Assembly (NCBI GenBank): GCA_002919265.1
Contig: PKEY01000079.1
Coordinates: forward strand, 1 to 58,594
Direction of reading: 5' to 3'
From: Hyphomicrobiaceae bacterium
Lineage (GTDB): Bacteria; Pseudomonadota; Alphaproteobacteria; Rhizobiales; Hyphomicrobiaceae
DNA: 58,594 nucleotides
Shown: one piece after another, positions 48,077 to 57,695 of the stretch
How the letters are laid out: each line of letters starts with the position of its first letter
Position numbering within the stretch: position 1 is the first letter of the stretch
Translations under genes and position numbers: made by a program
The notes under the pieces: generated by a model
What the model saw: only the letters and a program-made list of their open reading frames with translations
The model's database searches: none
Told to the model about the DNA's origin: nothing

Positions 48077-50842
48077 ATGGACATCACGACATTAAAAAAG
48101 TCCCCCTATTTCGACCCCGTCCAGGCTCGGCACGACCTGACGAAGATTTTTACGGAAAAGGGCAGTGCGGGGGACGCGCGCCCCGCTGTGCTCGACTATT
48201 GCAAAAGGCTGCTGAAGAATGCGCGCACAACTGCGGAAGCACAGCTTTCAGCTGACGGCAACGGGCGCCGCTGCGCAACCGGCCTTTCGCATTTCACGGA
48301 TGAACTGATCCGCCTCATTTACGATTACACGACGGCGCACGTTTATCGGGCAACGAACCCGTCAGACGCCGAGCGGATGGCCATTGTGGCCACCGGCGGT
48401 TTCGGGCGCGGACTGCTGGCACCCAGCTCCGACATCGATCTCCTTTTCCTGCTGCCCTACAAGCAGACGCCCTGGGGAGAGAGCGTCGCGGAGTACATGC
48501 TCTATCTCCTCTGGGACCTGGGGCTGAAGGTCGGCCACGCGACACGCACCGTTGACCAGTGCCTCAAGCTCGCCGTTTCGGACTTCACCATCCTGACGGC
48601 CCTGCTCGATCAGAGGCTTATCCACGGAGACGAGGAGCTTTATCGCGAGCACAAAAAGCGCTTCTGGGCCGAGGTAGTCACCAGCTCGATGGCGCGCCGG
48701 TTCGTCGAAGCCAAAATGGCCGAGCGCGACGAGCGGCATCGGCGTACGGGTGAAAGCCGCTACCTCGTCGAGCCGAACGTCAAGGACGGCAAGGGCGGGC
48801 TGCGCGATCTTCATACGCTCCATTGGCTCGCGATGTATTTGTACGGCCAGGGCTTGGGGAGCGGGCTCGCAACAGCCGGCGTCTTCATGCCGAGTGAGCT
48901 GGCGACGTTCCGCCGGTGCGAAAATTTCCTCTGGAGCGTCCGCTGCCATTTGCACTTTTTAACGGGCCGTGCGGAGGAGCGCCTTTCTTTCGACCTGCAG
49001 CCCATAATGGCGGAGCGTCTCGGCTACCGCTCGCACAGCGGCCTGCGCAGCGTCGAGCGCTTCATGAAGCACTACTTTCTTGTCGCCAAGGACGTCGGCG
49101 ACTTGACGACAATTCTTTGCTCCAGCCTGGAGATGCAGCAGCTCAAGGCTGTGCCGCAGCTCAAGAAAATCAATCCCGTGACTTGGGTGACGCGCCGGCG
49201 CATTCGGAACAAGACGGATTTTCGCATCGACAACGAGCGCCTGAACGTTTCCGACCCGGATGTTTTCAAACGTGATCCCGTCAACCTCATCCGGTTCTTC
49301 GCTGTAGCGGAGGAAACGGGAAGCTTTTTCCATCCATCTGCCGTCCGCTTGTTGCGTCAGTCGCTGCGGCTGATCGACGATGATTTGCGAAACAATCCGG
49401 AAGCCAACCGCATCTTCCTCGACCTGCTCACGTCGAAGCAGAATCCCGAAGCGACGTTGCGGCGAATGAATGAAGTGGGCGTTCTCGGGCGTTTCATTCC
49501 CGAGTTCGGGCGCATCGTGGCGATGATGCAGTTCAACATGTATCATCACTACACCGTCGATGAGCACTCGCTGCGCACGGTGGGCGAGCTGAGCGCCATC
49601 GAAAATGGCCAGCTTGCGCGTGAATTGCCGCTTTCGACGGAAATTTTCGGCACAATTCAGAACCGCCGCGCGCTTTATGTTGCGACCTTCCTCCACGATA
49701 TCGGCAAGGGGCGGACGGAGGACCACTCCATCGTCGGTGCACGGATTGCGCGGAAAATCTGCCCGCGCCTTGGGCTTTCCGGTGCGGAAACGGAGACCGT
49801 CGCCTGGCTCATAGAAAACCACCTGGTGATGAGCAACATCGCGCAGAGCCGTGATCTCGCAGACCCGAAAACCATTCGCGATTTCGCCGATATCGTACAA
49901 AGTCCCGAACGGCTGAAGCTTCTGCTTCTGTTGACGGTGGCGGACATCAGGGCCGTAGGGCCTGGCACCTGGAATGGCTGGAAAGGCCAGCTGTTGCGGG
50001 AGCTTTATTGGGAGACGGAGCCTCTCGTCGCCGGCGGGCACACGCAGATCTCTCGACGTGAACGGATTGCCGAGGCGCAGGCAGCTCTCCGCGCGGAGCT
50101 CAAGGACTGGCCACCGGAAGAGGTGGAGCGGTTTATCCAGCGCCACTACGACGACTACTGGCTCAAGACGGAAACGCGCAAACAAGTCGAGCACGCCAAG
50201 CTCATCCGCGATGCCGACGCGAAGGGATTGCGGCTTGCCACCTCGTTCACCACCAACGCATTCACCGCAACAACAGAGCTTTCAATCCTCGCTCCTAACC
50301 ATCCCCGGCTTCTGGCGCTTTTCGCCGGGGCTTGTGCGGCAGCGGGAGCAAACATCATCGGCGCACATATCTCGACAACGCGCGATGGTCTGGCCCTCGA
50401 TACCTTCATCCTCCAGCGGGAGTTTGTGGATGACGCCGACGAGGCGCGGCGCATCAACAGTATTACGCGCATCATCGAACGAGCGCTCAACGGCGAGGTC
50501 CGGATGGCTGGCCTCATGGCAAAGCGTAAGCCTTCCGAGCGGCGGATCACCGCCTTTACGGTTGAGCCAGAAGCCATCATCAACAATGCGTTGTCGGACA
50601 AGTTCTCGGTGATCGAGGTGTCGGGCCGCGACCGGCCAGGGTTGCTTTATGATCTCACGAGCACGCTTTCCGACCTCAATCTCGACATCACTTCCGCCCA
50701 CATCACCACCTACGGGGAGAAGGCGGTAGACGTGTTCTACGTTACCGACCTGACCGGCAAGAAAGTCACGAGCGAACAACGCCAGACCACCATTCGCCAG
50801 CGGCTGGTCAAGGTGCTCTCGCAATCCGCTGAGGCTGCATGA
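48077..50842 (+). CDS. glnD: [PII] uridylyltransferase / uridylyl-removing enzyme GlnD
   Basis: About 921 residues from the ATG giving MDITTLKKSPYFDPV. A GTG inside the mutS 3' end (47993) would add 28 residues of poor match. The nucleotidyltransferase domain has GGFGRGLLAPSSDIDLLFLL. An HD domain follows (FLHDIGKGRTEDHS), and then two C-terminal ACT domains (ELSILAPNHPRLLALFAGAC and VIEVSGRDRPGLLYDLTSTL). GlnD senses glutamine and modifies PII proteins to control nitrogen assimilation. Its stop overlaps murJ (ATGA). Confidence 0.96.
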   Translation: MDITTLKKSPYFDPVQARHDLTKIFTEKGSAGDARPAVLDYCKRLLKNARTTAEAQLSADGNGRRCATGLSHFTDELIRLIYDYTTAHVYRATNPSDAERMAIVATGGFGRGLLAPSSDIDLLFLLPYKQTPWGESVAEYMLYLLWDLGLKVGHATRTVDQCLKLAVSDFTILTALLDQRLIHGDEELYREHKKRFWAEVVTSSMARRFVEAKMAERDERHRRTGESRYLVEPNVKDGKGGLRDLHTLHWLAMYLYGQGLGSGLATAGVFMPSELATFRRCENFLWSVRCHLHFLTGRAEERLSFDLQPIMAERLGYRSHSGLRSVERFMKHYFLVAKDVGDLTTILCSSLEMQQLKAVPQLKKINPVTWVTRRRIRNKTDFRIDNERLNVSDPDVFKRDPVNLIRFFAVAEETGSFFHPSAVRLLRQSLRLIDDDLRNNPEANRIFLDLLTSKQNPEATLRRMNEVGVLGRFIPEFGRIVAMMQFNMYHHYTVDEHSLRTVGELSAIENGQLARELPLSTEIFGTIQNRRALYVATFLHDIGKGRTEDHSIVGARIARKICPRLGLSGAETETVAWLIENHLVMSNIAQSRDLADPKTIRDFADIVQSPERLKLLLLLTVADIRAVGPGTWNGWKGQLLRELYWETEPLVAGGHTQISRRERIAEAQAALRAELKDWPPEEVERFIQRHYDDYWLKTETRKQVEHAKLIRDADAKGLRLATSFTTNAFTATTELSILAPNHPRLLALFAGACAAAGANIIGAHISTTRDGLALDTFILQREFVDDADEARRINSITRIIERALNGEVRMAGLMAKRKPSERRITAFTVEPEAIINNALSDKFSVIEVSGRDRPGLLYDLTSTLSDLNLDITSAHITTYGEKAVDVFYVTDLTGKKVTSEQRQTTIRQRLVKVLSQSAEAA

Positions 50843-52419
50843 ATCTCTATCGCGCATTTGCCACGGTCGGCGGTTTCACCATGATGAGCCGCCTCTTTGG
50901 TTTCATCCGCGACATCCTCATTGCTGCAGTTATCGGGACGGGCTTCGTAGCGGACGCCTTCTTCGTCGCGTTCCGTTTTCCGAATTTGTTTCGCCGCCTT
51001 TTCGGAGAGGGCGCATTCAATTCGGCATTCGTGCCATTGTTCGCGAAGCGGCTGGAAGGAGAAGGCCAAGCCTCTGCCCGTCAGTTCGCGGAAGAAGCGC
51101 TGGCGTGCCTTACGTTCGTGCTCATCCTTTTTTCCGCGCTGGCCATGATTGCCATGCCGTGGCTCATGCTGCTGCTGGCGCCAGGGTTCGTCACGGATCC
51201 CGAGAAATACGACCTCGCCGTTCTGCTGACGCGGATTGCATTCCCTTATTTGCTCTGCATGTCGCTCGCCGCCCTGCTGTCTGGCGTGCTCAACAGTATG
51301 GGGCGGTTTCTCGCCGCTGCCGCAGCGCCGATCTTGCTCAACATAACGATGATTTCTGCAATCCTCATTGCCATGTGGCTCGGCTGGCGCCTTCAACCTG
51401 GGGCGGGCGTCCTTCTTTCCATCGGCGTAACGATCGCTGGCATATTGCAGCTCGGCATGCTGTGGATCGCTGTTCGCCGAGCGGGAATGCCATTGCGGTT
51501 CCGCTGGCCGCAATACACAGAGGGTATGAAACGTCTGGTATCTCTGGGCATTCCTGGCGTAATTTCCGGAGGAATTACCCAGATCAACATCGCCATTGGG
51601 ACGATCATTGCGTCGTTGCAAGCGGGCGCAGTTTCATACCTCTACTATGCCGATCGGCTTTACCAACTCCCCCTAAGTATCATCGGTGTTGCTGTCGGCG
51701 TAGTGCTGCTACCGGATCTTTCTCGCAAACTTCGCGCCGGCGATACCGCGGCCGTCCACGACAGCCAGAACCGCTCGCTCGAGTTCGCGATGCTGTTCAC
51801 TATTCCCGCTTCGGTGGCGCTCGTTATTGCCGCTGAGCCGATCATTCGGGTCCTTTTCGAACGCGGGGCTTTCTCGGCGTCGGACACCAGCGCGACGGCG
51901 GCTGCCCTTGCTGCTTTCTCATTCGGGTTGCCGTCGTTTGTGCTGATCAAGGTGTTCCAACCAGCATTTTTTGCGCGCGAAGACACGCGCACGCCCATGT
52001 GGTTTGCGGCGATCAACCTAACGGTGAACGCCATAGGGTCTTTGGCGCTGTTCTTCCTGTTTCAACACCTCGGATGGATGCCGCACATTGGCATCGCCAT
52101 TGCCACCACGCTGGCGGGTTGGATCAACGCAGGACTGCTCATCGTCACGCTGAAGCGCTCCGGCGACTATCGCGCAGACCGGCGCCTGGTACGCAATCTG
52201 TGGCTGATTTTGCTCGCGAGCGGCGTCATGGGCGCTTCGCTTGCCGTTGTTCTGCTGTGGCTGGCCCCGTTCCTCGCACCGGAGCGAGATGTTCTGGTTC
52301 AGGCCTCTGCGCTTGCCGGCCTGGTTGCGTTGGGACTCGCTCTTTACGCGATCATGATTGTCGCAACTGGCGTGCTCCGGATCGAACAAATCCGCCGCTT
52401 CGTGCGCCGCTCGGCATGA
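50839..52419 (+). CDS. murJ: Lipid II flippase MurJ
   Basis: 526 residues, about 14 membrane segments (MOP/MVF superfamily). MSRLFGFIRDILIAAVIGTGFVADAFFVAFRFPNLFRRLFGEGAFNSAFVPLF is the classic MurJ N-terminus with its conserved Arg and Asp. It flips lipid-linked peptidoglycan precursor across the inner membrane. The 4-bp overlap with glnD suggests translational coupling. Confidence 0.96.
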   Translation: MNLYRAFATVGGFTMMSRLFGFIRDILIAAVIGTGFVADAFFVAFRFPNLFRRLFGEGAFNSAFVPLFAKRLEGEGQASARQFAEEALACLTFVLILFSALAMIAMPWLMLLLAPGFVTDPEKYDLAVLLTRIAFPYLLCMSLAALLSGVLNSMGRFLAAAAAPILLNITMISAILIAMWLGWRLQPGAGVLLSIGVTIAGILQLGMLWIAVRRAGMPLRFRWPQYTEGMKRLVSLGIPGVISGGITQINIAIGTIIASLQAGAVSYLYYADRLYQLPLSIIGVAVGVVLLPDLSRKLRAGDTAAVHDSQNRSLEFAMLFTIPASVALVIAAEPIIRVLFERGAFSASDTSATAAALAAFSFGLPSFVLIKVFQPAFFAREDTRTPMWFAAINLTVNAIGSLALFFLFQHLGWMPHIGIAIATTLAGWINAGLLIVTLKRSGDYRADRRLVRNLWLILLASGVMGASLAVVLLWLAPFLAPERDVLVQASALAGLVALGLALYAIMIVATGVLRIEQIRRFVRRSA

Positions 52420-52500
52420 GCAAGGGCGCAAGGTCCCCTTGCGCCAGGCAGCCTGGCGCGCCATAACGCGCCCGCCAATCGCTAACTACGCAGGACACCC

Positions 52501-53538
52501 ATGAAGATCACGCCGCGAGTCTTCTCAGGGATGCAGCCGACCGGCTCTCTCCACCTCGGCAATTACCTCGGGGCGATGCTGCAGTGGATCAAACTGCAGG
52601 ACACGCACGAGTGCATTTATTGCGTCGTGGATATGCACGCCATCACAGTCTGGCAGGATCCGAAGGAGCTCCGGAATGCCACCCGGTTAGTAACGGCGGC
52701 GTACATTGCGTGCGGCCTCGACCCCAAGAAGACCATCATCTTCAACCAGTCGCAGGTCCATCAGCATGCGGAGCTGGCCTGGGTGTTCAACTGCGTGGCG
52801 CGGCTGGGCTGGCTTAACCGCATGACTCAGTTCAAGGAGAAGGCGGGCAAGGACCGTGAGAATGCGTCTGTCGGGCTTTATGCCTATCCGAACCTGATGG
52901 CCGCGGATATTCTCGTCTACCGTGCGACTCACGTGCCCGTCGGCGAGGACCAGAAGCAGCACCTTGAGCTGACTCGCGACATTGCTCAGAAGTTCAACAA
53001 TGACTTCCGCGAGTCGATTATCGAAGCTGGTTTCGAGGACGGCATCTTTTTCCCGCTTCCCGAGCCCGTGATCACTGGTCCGGCAACGCGCGTGATGAGC
53101 CTTCGGGACGGCACGAAGAAGATGTCGAAGTCCGATCCTTCGGACCTTTCGCGCATCAATCTTCTGGATGACGCCGATACCATCGCGCGCAAGATCCAGA
53201 AAGCAAAAACCGACCCCGAACCGCTGCCTACGGAGGAAGCCGGTTTCGCAGGCCGGCCAGAAGCAGAAAACTTGGTCGGCATCTACGCCGCTCTGGCGAA
53301 TACGGATGTCGCCAGCGTCTTGCGCGAATTTGGAGGCGGACAGTTCTCGACCTTCAAGAAGGCGCTGGCGGAACTCGCCGTGGAGAAGCTTTCTCCTATC
53401 AGCACCGAGATGAAGCGGCTCGCCAATGATCCTGCCGAGATCGACCGCATTCTCACGGACGGTGCCCGGCGCGCAGAGGCAATTGCCGCTCCCATCATGG
53501 ATCGGGTCAAAGACATCGTCGGTTTCATTCGAGGATAA
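52501..53538 (+). CDS. trpS: Tryptophanyl-tRNA synthetase
   Basis: 345 residues, class I synthetase. [20 protein letters not shown] carries the HIGH-like motif, and KKMSKSDPS the KMSKS loop. VDMHAITVW and [24 protein letters not shown] are typical. It charges tRNA-Trp. AGGACACCC precedes the ATG. Confidence 0.97.
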   Translation: MKITPRVFSGMQPTGSLHLGNYLGAMLQWIKLQDTHECIYCVVDMHAITVWQDPKELRNATRLVTAAYIACGLDPKKTIIFNQSQVHQHAELAWVFNCVARLGWLNRMTQFKEKAGKDRENASVGLYAYPNLMAADILVYRATHVPVGEDQKQHLELTRDIAQKFNNDFRESIIEAGFEDGIFFPLPEPVITGPATRVMSLRDGTKKMSKSDPSDLSRINLLDDADTIARKIQKAKTDPEPLPTEEAGFAGRPEAENLVGIYAALANTDVASVLREFGGGQFSTFKKALAELAVEKLSPISTEMKRLANDPAEIDRILTDGARRAEAIAAPIMDRVKDIVGFIRG

Positions 53539-53650
53539 TCTTGTCCCGACGGGCAAGACCTATTTCGCTGGATGAGCCGGTCCATTTCGCTCGCTGAACC
53601 AATTCAGCGACAGGCATTGATGACGGGCCTCCAACATGACAGCATGAGCC

Positions 53651-54160
53651 ATGGCCGCGATCAAAAAACGCCGGGTTTTCGAGGAAGGGCATCGACGCAA
53701 GTATCTCGTCATCGCTGACGAGAGCCAGGAGGTCGAGGCGGCCCTTTACTTTGCAGCTCTGCGAGCCGCGCACACGGGCGGCTCGATCCTGCTGCTCTAC
53801 GTCATCGAGCCACAGGAATACCAGCATTGGGTCGGCGTGCGGCAGGTTCAGCTGGAAGAAGAGACCGCAAAGGCCAAAGCGCTTTTCCGCCTCTTTCGTC
53901 GCAAACTGAATGCGGCGGGCTTCGAATCCGTCGAGACGGAAGAGGTCATCCGCGAGGGCAAGAAGGCCGAGGCTATCCTCGAGCTGATCGACGAGGATGA
54001 GGACATTGCCGTGCTCACGCTCGGCGCGGCGACCGATGCCATGGGGCCAGGGCCACTCGTCTCGTCGCTTGCCGCCGGGAAGACCGCAGGCACATTCCCG
54101 ATCCCCATCACCATCGTTCCCGGCAACCTGACCCTCGAGGATCTGCAGGCGCTCGCGTGA
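53651..54160 (+). CDS. Universal stress protein (UspA family)
   Basis: 169 residues with the Usp fold: an N-terminal strand (KYLVIADESQEVEAALYFAALRAAHTGGSILLLYVIEP) and a C-terminal nucleotide-binding-like region (VLTLGAATDAMGPGPLVSSLAAG... PIPITIVPG). The G-x2-G-x9-G loop is loosely matched, so ATP binding is uncertain. It is commonly next to nfu in related genomes. Confidence 0.88.
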   Translation: MAAIKKRRVFEEGHRRKYLVIADESQEVEAALYFAALRAAHTGGSILLLYVIEPQEYQHWVGVRQVQLEEETAKAKALFRLFRRKLNAAGFESVETEEVIREGKKAEAILELIDEDEDIAVLTLGAATDAMGPGPLVSSLAAGKTAGTFPIPITIVPGNLTLEDLQALA

Positions 54161-54279
54161 GCAAAATCCCAACCGCATGCCTCGACTTTTCAGGTGCTGG
54201 TCGCTAATTTAATAGAACAATTCTAAGCAGCTTCTGCCGAGCCACGGCATGAGGTGCCCGCCAGGGCAAAGGAGAGATC

Positions 54280-54834
54280 ATGTTCATTCAGACCGAACCG
54301 ACCCCAAACCCCGCAACCTTGAAGTTCATTCCGGGCAGGCCGGTTCTGGGCGAAGGAACGGCCGATTATCGCTCGCCCGAGGAGGCAGCCGATTCGCCGC
54401 TGGCTCAGCGACTGTTCGAAATCGAAGGCGTGACGGGCGTTTTCCTCGGCGCCGACTTCATCTCGGTGACCAAGGGTGACGTCGAATGGCAGCATCTGAA
54501 GCCGGCCATCCTGGGCGCGATCATGGAACACTTTATGTCGGGCGCGCCTGTACTGGGCTCGGCCGGCGCCAACGACATGGCGGGTGTCAACTATGACCCC
54601 AAGGACGAAGAGGTCGTGATGACCATCAAGGAGCTGATCGAGACGCGTGTGCGTCCCGCAGTTGCCCAAGATGGTGGTGACATCACGTTCCACGGCTATC
54701 GTGACGGCATCGTGTATCTGCACATGCGCGGCGCCTGCGCTGGCTGCCCGAGCTCGACGGCCACCCTTCGTCATGGGATCGAGAACCTTCTCCGGCACTT
54801 CTGCCCGGAGGTGCAGGAAGTTCAGGCCGTTTGA
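54280..54834 (+). CDS. NifU-family Fe-S scaffold/carrier protein Nfu
   Basis: 184 residues with the two-domain Nfu layout. The N-terminal Nfu_N domain (MFIQTEPTPNPATLKFIPG) and a C-terminal NifU-like domain with the Fe-S-binding CxxC in MRGACAGCPSSTATL. It carries [4Fe-4S] clusters to target enzymes. AAGGAGAG precedes the ATG, and a terminator follows. Confidence 0.96.
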   Translation: MFIQTEPTPNPATLKFIPGRPVLGEGTADYRSPEEAADSPLAQRLFEIEGVTGVFLGADFISVTKGDVEWQHLKPAILGAIMEHFMSGAPVLGSAGANDMAGVNYDPKDEEVVMTIKELIETRVRPAVAQDGGDITFHGYRDGIVYLHMRGACAGCPSSTATLRHGIENLLRHFCPEVQEVQAV

Positions 54835-54862
54835 TTCGCGCGAGCGATCGCAAGCATTTCGA

Positions 54863-54884
54863 GGGGCCCAGCGCTATGGGCCCC
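54863..54884 (+). terminator. Terminator after nfu
   Basis: GGGGCCCA (54863-54870) and TGGGCCCC (54877-54884) with a 6-nt loop, followed by TTATTC. Confidence 0.7.
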
Positions 54885-54933
54885 TTATTCGTTGGATTGA
54901 CCGAGCCTGACCTGACACCACAAGCTGGATCCC

Positions 54934-55632
54934 ATGAACGTTCTCGCCTTTGATACCTGCTTCGGCGCCTGCTCGGCGGCAGTGCTCTTGCAGGACGGCG
55001 TCGAGGAGCGGCTGATTTGGCGTTATGAGGAGATGACCACGGGACAGGCCGAACGGCTCATCCCCATGATCGGTGAAGTGCTGCAGGAGGTAGGCCGGAA
55101 GCTCCAAAGCCTCGATGCTATCGTCGTCACCGAAGGGCCGGGCACGTTTACCGGGACTCGAATCGGTATTGCTGCCGCGCGCGGCTTCGCGCTCGCCTCC
55201 AAGCTTCCCATCCGGGCGACGACCAGTCTTCACGTGATGGCCCACCGGGCGGCGCGTGAACTCGGTGGCGTTCCTGCTGATCACGGGCTCGCGGTCTGTG
55301 TCGATGCGCGCGCCGGCCAGGTGTTTGTGCAGCTCTTTGAGCCCACGAGCGTTGAGCCGCTTAACGAAGCTGCGGTGCTCGCACCAGAGGCAGCTGCGGG
55401 ACTCTCCCCGGGCCAGCCGTTATTCTGTGTCGGGTCCGGGGCTGCTATTGTGGCGGAAGCTGCCGCGCGGCTCGGTCGTAGCGCTTCCTCGCAGTTGCCC
55501 AAGCTTCAGCCGGACGCTCGCGATCTGGCGCGGATGGCCGCCACCTTGGCCGTGCGCTCGCCCCTGGTCCCGCTCTATTTGCGACCGCCCGATGCCAAAC
55601 CCCAGATAGGAAAGTCCCTCCCGCGAGCGTGA
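54934..55632 (+). CDS. tsaB: tRNA t6A biosynthesis protein TsaB
   Basis: 232 residues. MNVLAFDTCFGACSAAVL and VVTEGPGTFTGTRIGIAAARGFALA are the TsaB hallmarks, an actin-like ASKHA fold that activates TsaD in making threonylcarbamoyl-adenosine on tRNAs. It is followed 10 bp later by rimI, a very common pairing. Confidence 0.95.
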   Translation: MNVLAFDTCFGACSAAVLLQDGVEERLIWRYEEMTTGQAERLIPMIGEVLQEVGRKLQSLDAIVVTEGPGTFTGTRIGIAAARGFALASKLPIRATTSLHVMAHRAARELGGVPADHGLAVCVDARAGQVFVQLFEPTSVEPLNEAAVLAPEAAAGLSPGQPLFCVGSGAAIVAEAAARLGRSASSQLPKLQPDARDLARMAATLAVRSPLVPLYLRPPDAKPQIGKSLPRA

Positions 55633-55642
55633 AGGGGAGGCC

Positions 55643-56134
55643 ATGTCGATTGCCATCAGACCGGCGGGAGCAAATGAAGCTGCCGTTTTCGCGGCGCTTC
55701 ACGGCGAGCATTTCACACCGGCCTGGGACGCCCAATCGTTCCGCGAGCTTATGGAGCAGGACGGCGCGCTCGCTCTGCTCGCAGTCGCCGATGATGAGCC
55801 AATCGGCTTCATTCTGGGCCGCGTCGTTGTGGATGAGGCCGAAATTCTCACAATCGGCGTATCGCAATCCTGGCAGCGGAAGGGCGTTGCGACCCTGCTC
55901 GTGAACCAGCTCGCGCGGTACGCCATAGAAAAAGGGGCGCGGCGAATATTCCTCGAAGTTGCAACGGATAACGAGGCTGCCCGGCGACTTTATCTCTCCC
56001 TGGACTTCCACGAGGTCGGGCGCCGACCAGCCTACTACGAGCGCCCCGGCGAAGCGCGTGTGGATGCGATTATCATGTCGAAAGAAGGCACGCTGAGCAC
56101 CTCGGGTGGACGAGCCGCGAGGGGGTCCGTATAA
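55643..56134 (+). CDS. rimI: Ribosomal-protein-alanine N-acetyltransferase RimI
   Basis: 163 residues, GNAT fold. The acetyl-CoA pyrophosphate loop is QSWQRKGVATLLVNQL, and FLEVATDNEAARRLYLSLDFHEVGRRPAYY is the RimI signature. It acetylates the N-terminus of ribosomal protein S18. AGGGGAGG precedes the ATG. Confidence 0.92.
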   Translation: MSIAIRPAGANEAAVFAALHGEHFTPAWDAQSFRELMEQDGALALLAVADDEPIGFILGRVVVDEAEILTIGVSQSWQRKGVATLLVNQLARYAIEKGARRIFLEVATDNEAARRLYLSLDFHEVGRRPAYYERPGEARVDAIIMSKEGTLSTSGGRAARGSV

Positions 56135-56184
56135 GCAAAAGAACAAAGGCGGAAGATTGCCGGAAGAGCATTGGCTGAATTCGG

Positions 56185-56625
56185 ATGGCCGATACGAACG
56201 ACAAGAGTCCGAGCCGCATCGAAAGGCTTTGCAGTGAACGCGGGCTGCGTATGACCGGCCAGCGCCGAACGATTGCTCGTGTGCTCTCCGAAGCCAACGA
56301 CCATCCTGATGTGATCGAGGTCTACCGCCGGGCCCATGAGATCGACCCGCGCATCTCGCTATCTACCGTCTACAGGACACTCAACCTGTTTGAGAGCAAC
56401 GGCATCCTCGAGCGCCGCGAGTTCGGGGCAGGCCGGCGGCGGTACGAAGAAGCCACGCGCGAACACCACGACCACCTCATCGACCTCGAGACCGGAAAGG
56501 TGATCGAATTCCGCAATGAGGACATCGAGCGGTTGCAGGAGCGCGTCGCGCGGGAGCTCGGGTTCGAGCTGGTCGGCCATCGGCTGGAGTTGCATGGCAT
56601 ACCTCTCCGCCGGAAGAAGACCTGA
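56185..56625 (+). CDS. Fur-family metalloregulator (Fur/Mur type)
   Basis: 146 residues. A winged-helix DNA-binding domain (LRMTGQRRTIARVL, DPRISLSTVYRTLNLFESNGIL) is followed by a dimerisation domain with the metal-site EHHDHLIDLETGKVIEF. The structural-zinc CxxC motifs of E. coli Fur are absent: the only Cys is near the N-terminus. This fits the Mur branch of alphaproteobacteria, which responds to manganese, but iron cannot be excluded. Its place between rimI and plsC is usual in this order. Confidence 0.93.
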   Translation: MADTNDKSPSRIERLCSERGLRMTGQRRTIARVLSEANDHPDVIEVYRRAHEIDPRISLSTVYRTLNLFESNGILERREFGAGRRRYEEATREHHDHLIDLETGKVIEFRNEDIERLQERVARELGFELVGHRLELHGIPLRRKKT

Positions 56626-56664
56626 AGCCCTGCCCTTCGCGCGGGCAGCTGCTGTAGCGGTCCC

Positions 56665-57498
56665 ATGAAACCGAGCTCGACAAGCAGCAAGGACAGGAAT
56701 CTGCGAGGCGCGATCCGGGCATCCGCCATCCTTGGCGGGTTTGCAGCGCTGACGCTCCCGTTGATGCCGGTCCAGCTGGCGTTTCTCTACTCCTCTCCGA
56801 GACTCGCGCGGAAGTTCCCCCACTGGTACCACCGCCAGGTTTGCCGGCTGCTCGGCATTCGCCTGCACGTCGAAGGGAAAATCACCGACAAGGCGCCGGT
56901 TCTCGTGGTCGCTAACCATGTGTCCTGGCTCGATATTCCGGTGCTTTCGGCGGTCGCGCCTCTTTCGTTTGTGGCCAAGCAGGAGGTGTCGACCTGGCCC
57001 TTCATTTCATGGCTCGCGCGGCTGCAGCGCTCCGTTTTTGTCGACCGGAAACGGCGGACGGCAGTTGGGCAGACGACGAACGAGATCATCGAGCGATTGC
57101 GGGCCGGTGATACGATCGTCTTGTTCGCCGAAGGCACCTCCAGTGATGGCAATCGCGTCCTTCCATTCAAGACTCCGCTCTTCGCCGCGGTGAAACCCAC
57201 ACTCGCCAATGGCTACACCGATCCCGGCGCCTGTGTTCAGACGCTGACAATCGCCTACACTCATCTCCACGGCGTACCGCTGAGCCGCATGGCCCGTCCG
57301 CTCATTGGCTGGTACGGCGATATGGAAATGGCGAGCCATGCGTGGGAGCTGCTGAAAGCAGGCCCGCTGGACGTGAAAATTCATATCTCCCCACCGGTGC
57401 CGCTCTCGGACTTTGCAAATCGAAAAGAGTTGGCCCGATACACAGAAACGCTTATCAGGCAATCACTTGCGCGGCTGTTGAGGGGGCAGGCTAGCTGA
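56665..57498 (+). CDS. plsC: 1-acyl-sn-glycerol-3-phosphate acyltransferase
   Basis: 277 residues. The catalytic HxxxxD-like motif is NHVSWLDIPVLS, the glycerophosphate-binding motif is LFAEGTSSDGNRVLPFK, and SFVAKQEVSTWPFISWLARL is conserved. A hydrophobic segment near residues 15-40 anchors it to the inner membrane. It makes phosphatidic acid from lysophosphatidic acid. Confidence 0.93.
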   Translation: MKPSSTSSKDRNLRGAIRASAILGGFAALTLPLMPVQLAFLYSSPRLARKFPHWYHRQVCRLLGIRLHVEGKITDKAPVLVVANHVSWLDIPVLSAVAPLSFVAKQEVSTWPFISWLARLQRSVFVDRKRRTAVGQTTNEIIERLRAGDTIVLFAEGTSSDGNRVLPFKTPLFAAVKPTLANGYTDPGACVQTLTIAYTHLHGVPLSRMARPLIGWYGDMEMASHAWELLKAGPLDVKIHISPPVPLSDFANRKELARYTETLIRQSLARLLRGQAS

Positions 57499-57695
57499 AG
57501 CCAGGGCAACTTTCGACTAGGAGGGCACACCCTGGACGGGAGAGCAGCTGGACATTAGATCGGAAATGTTGTTGCAATGCAGCAATTAACCTGCCGGTTG
57601 CGGCGAAGCGCTTTGGAACCTGAGCTGGAACGGAGCAGTAAATGCCAGGCTGACAATCCTGACTCAGGTTCGCCGACGGGAGTTATGAGGTTCGA

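Noticed and set aside
48959..50194. 411-aa open frame on the minus strand
   Set aside because: It lies wholly within glnD and is a codon-bias shadow.
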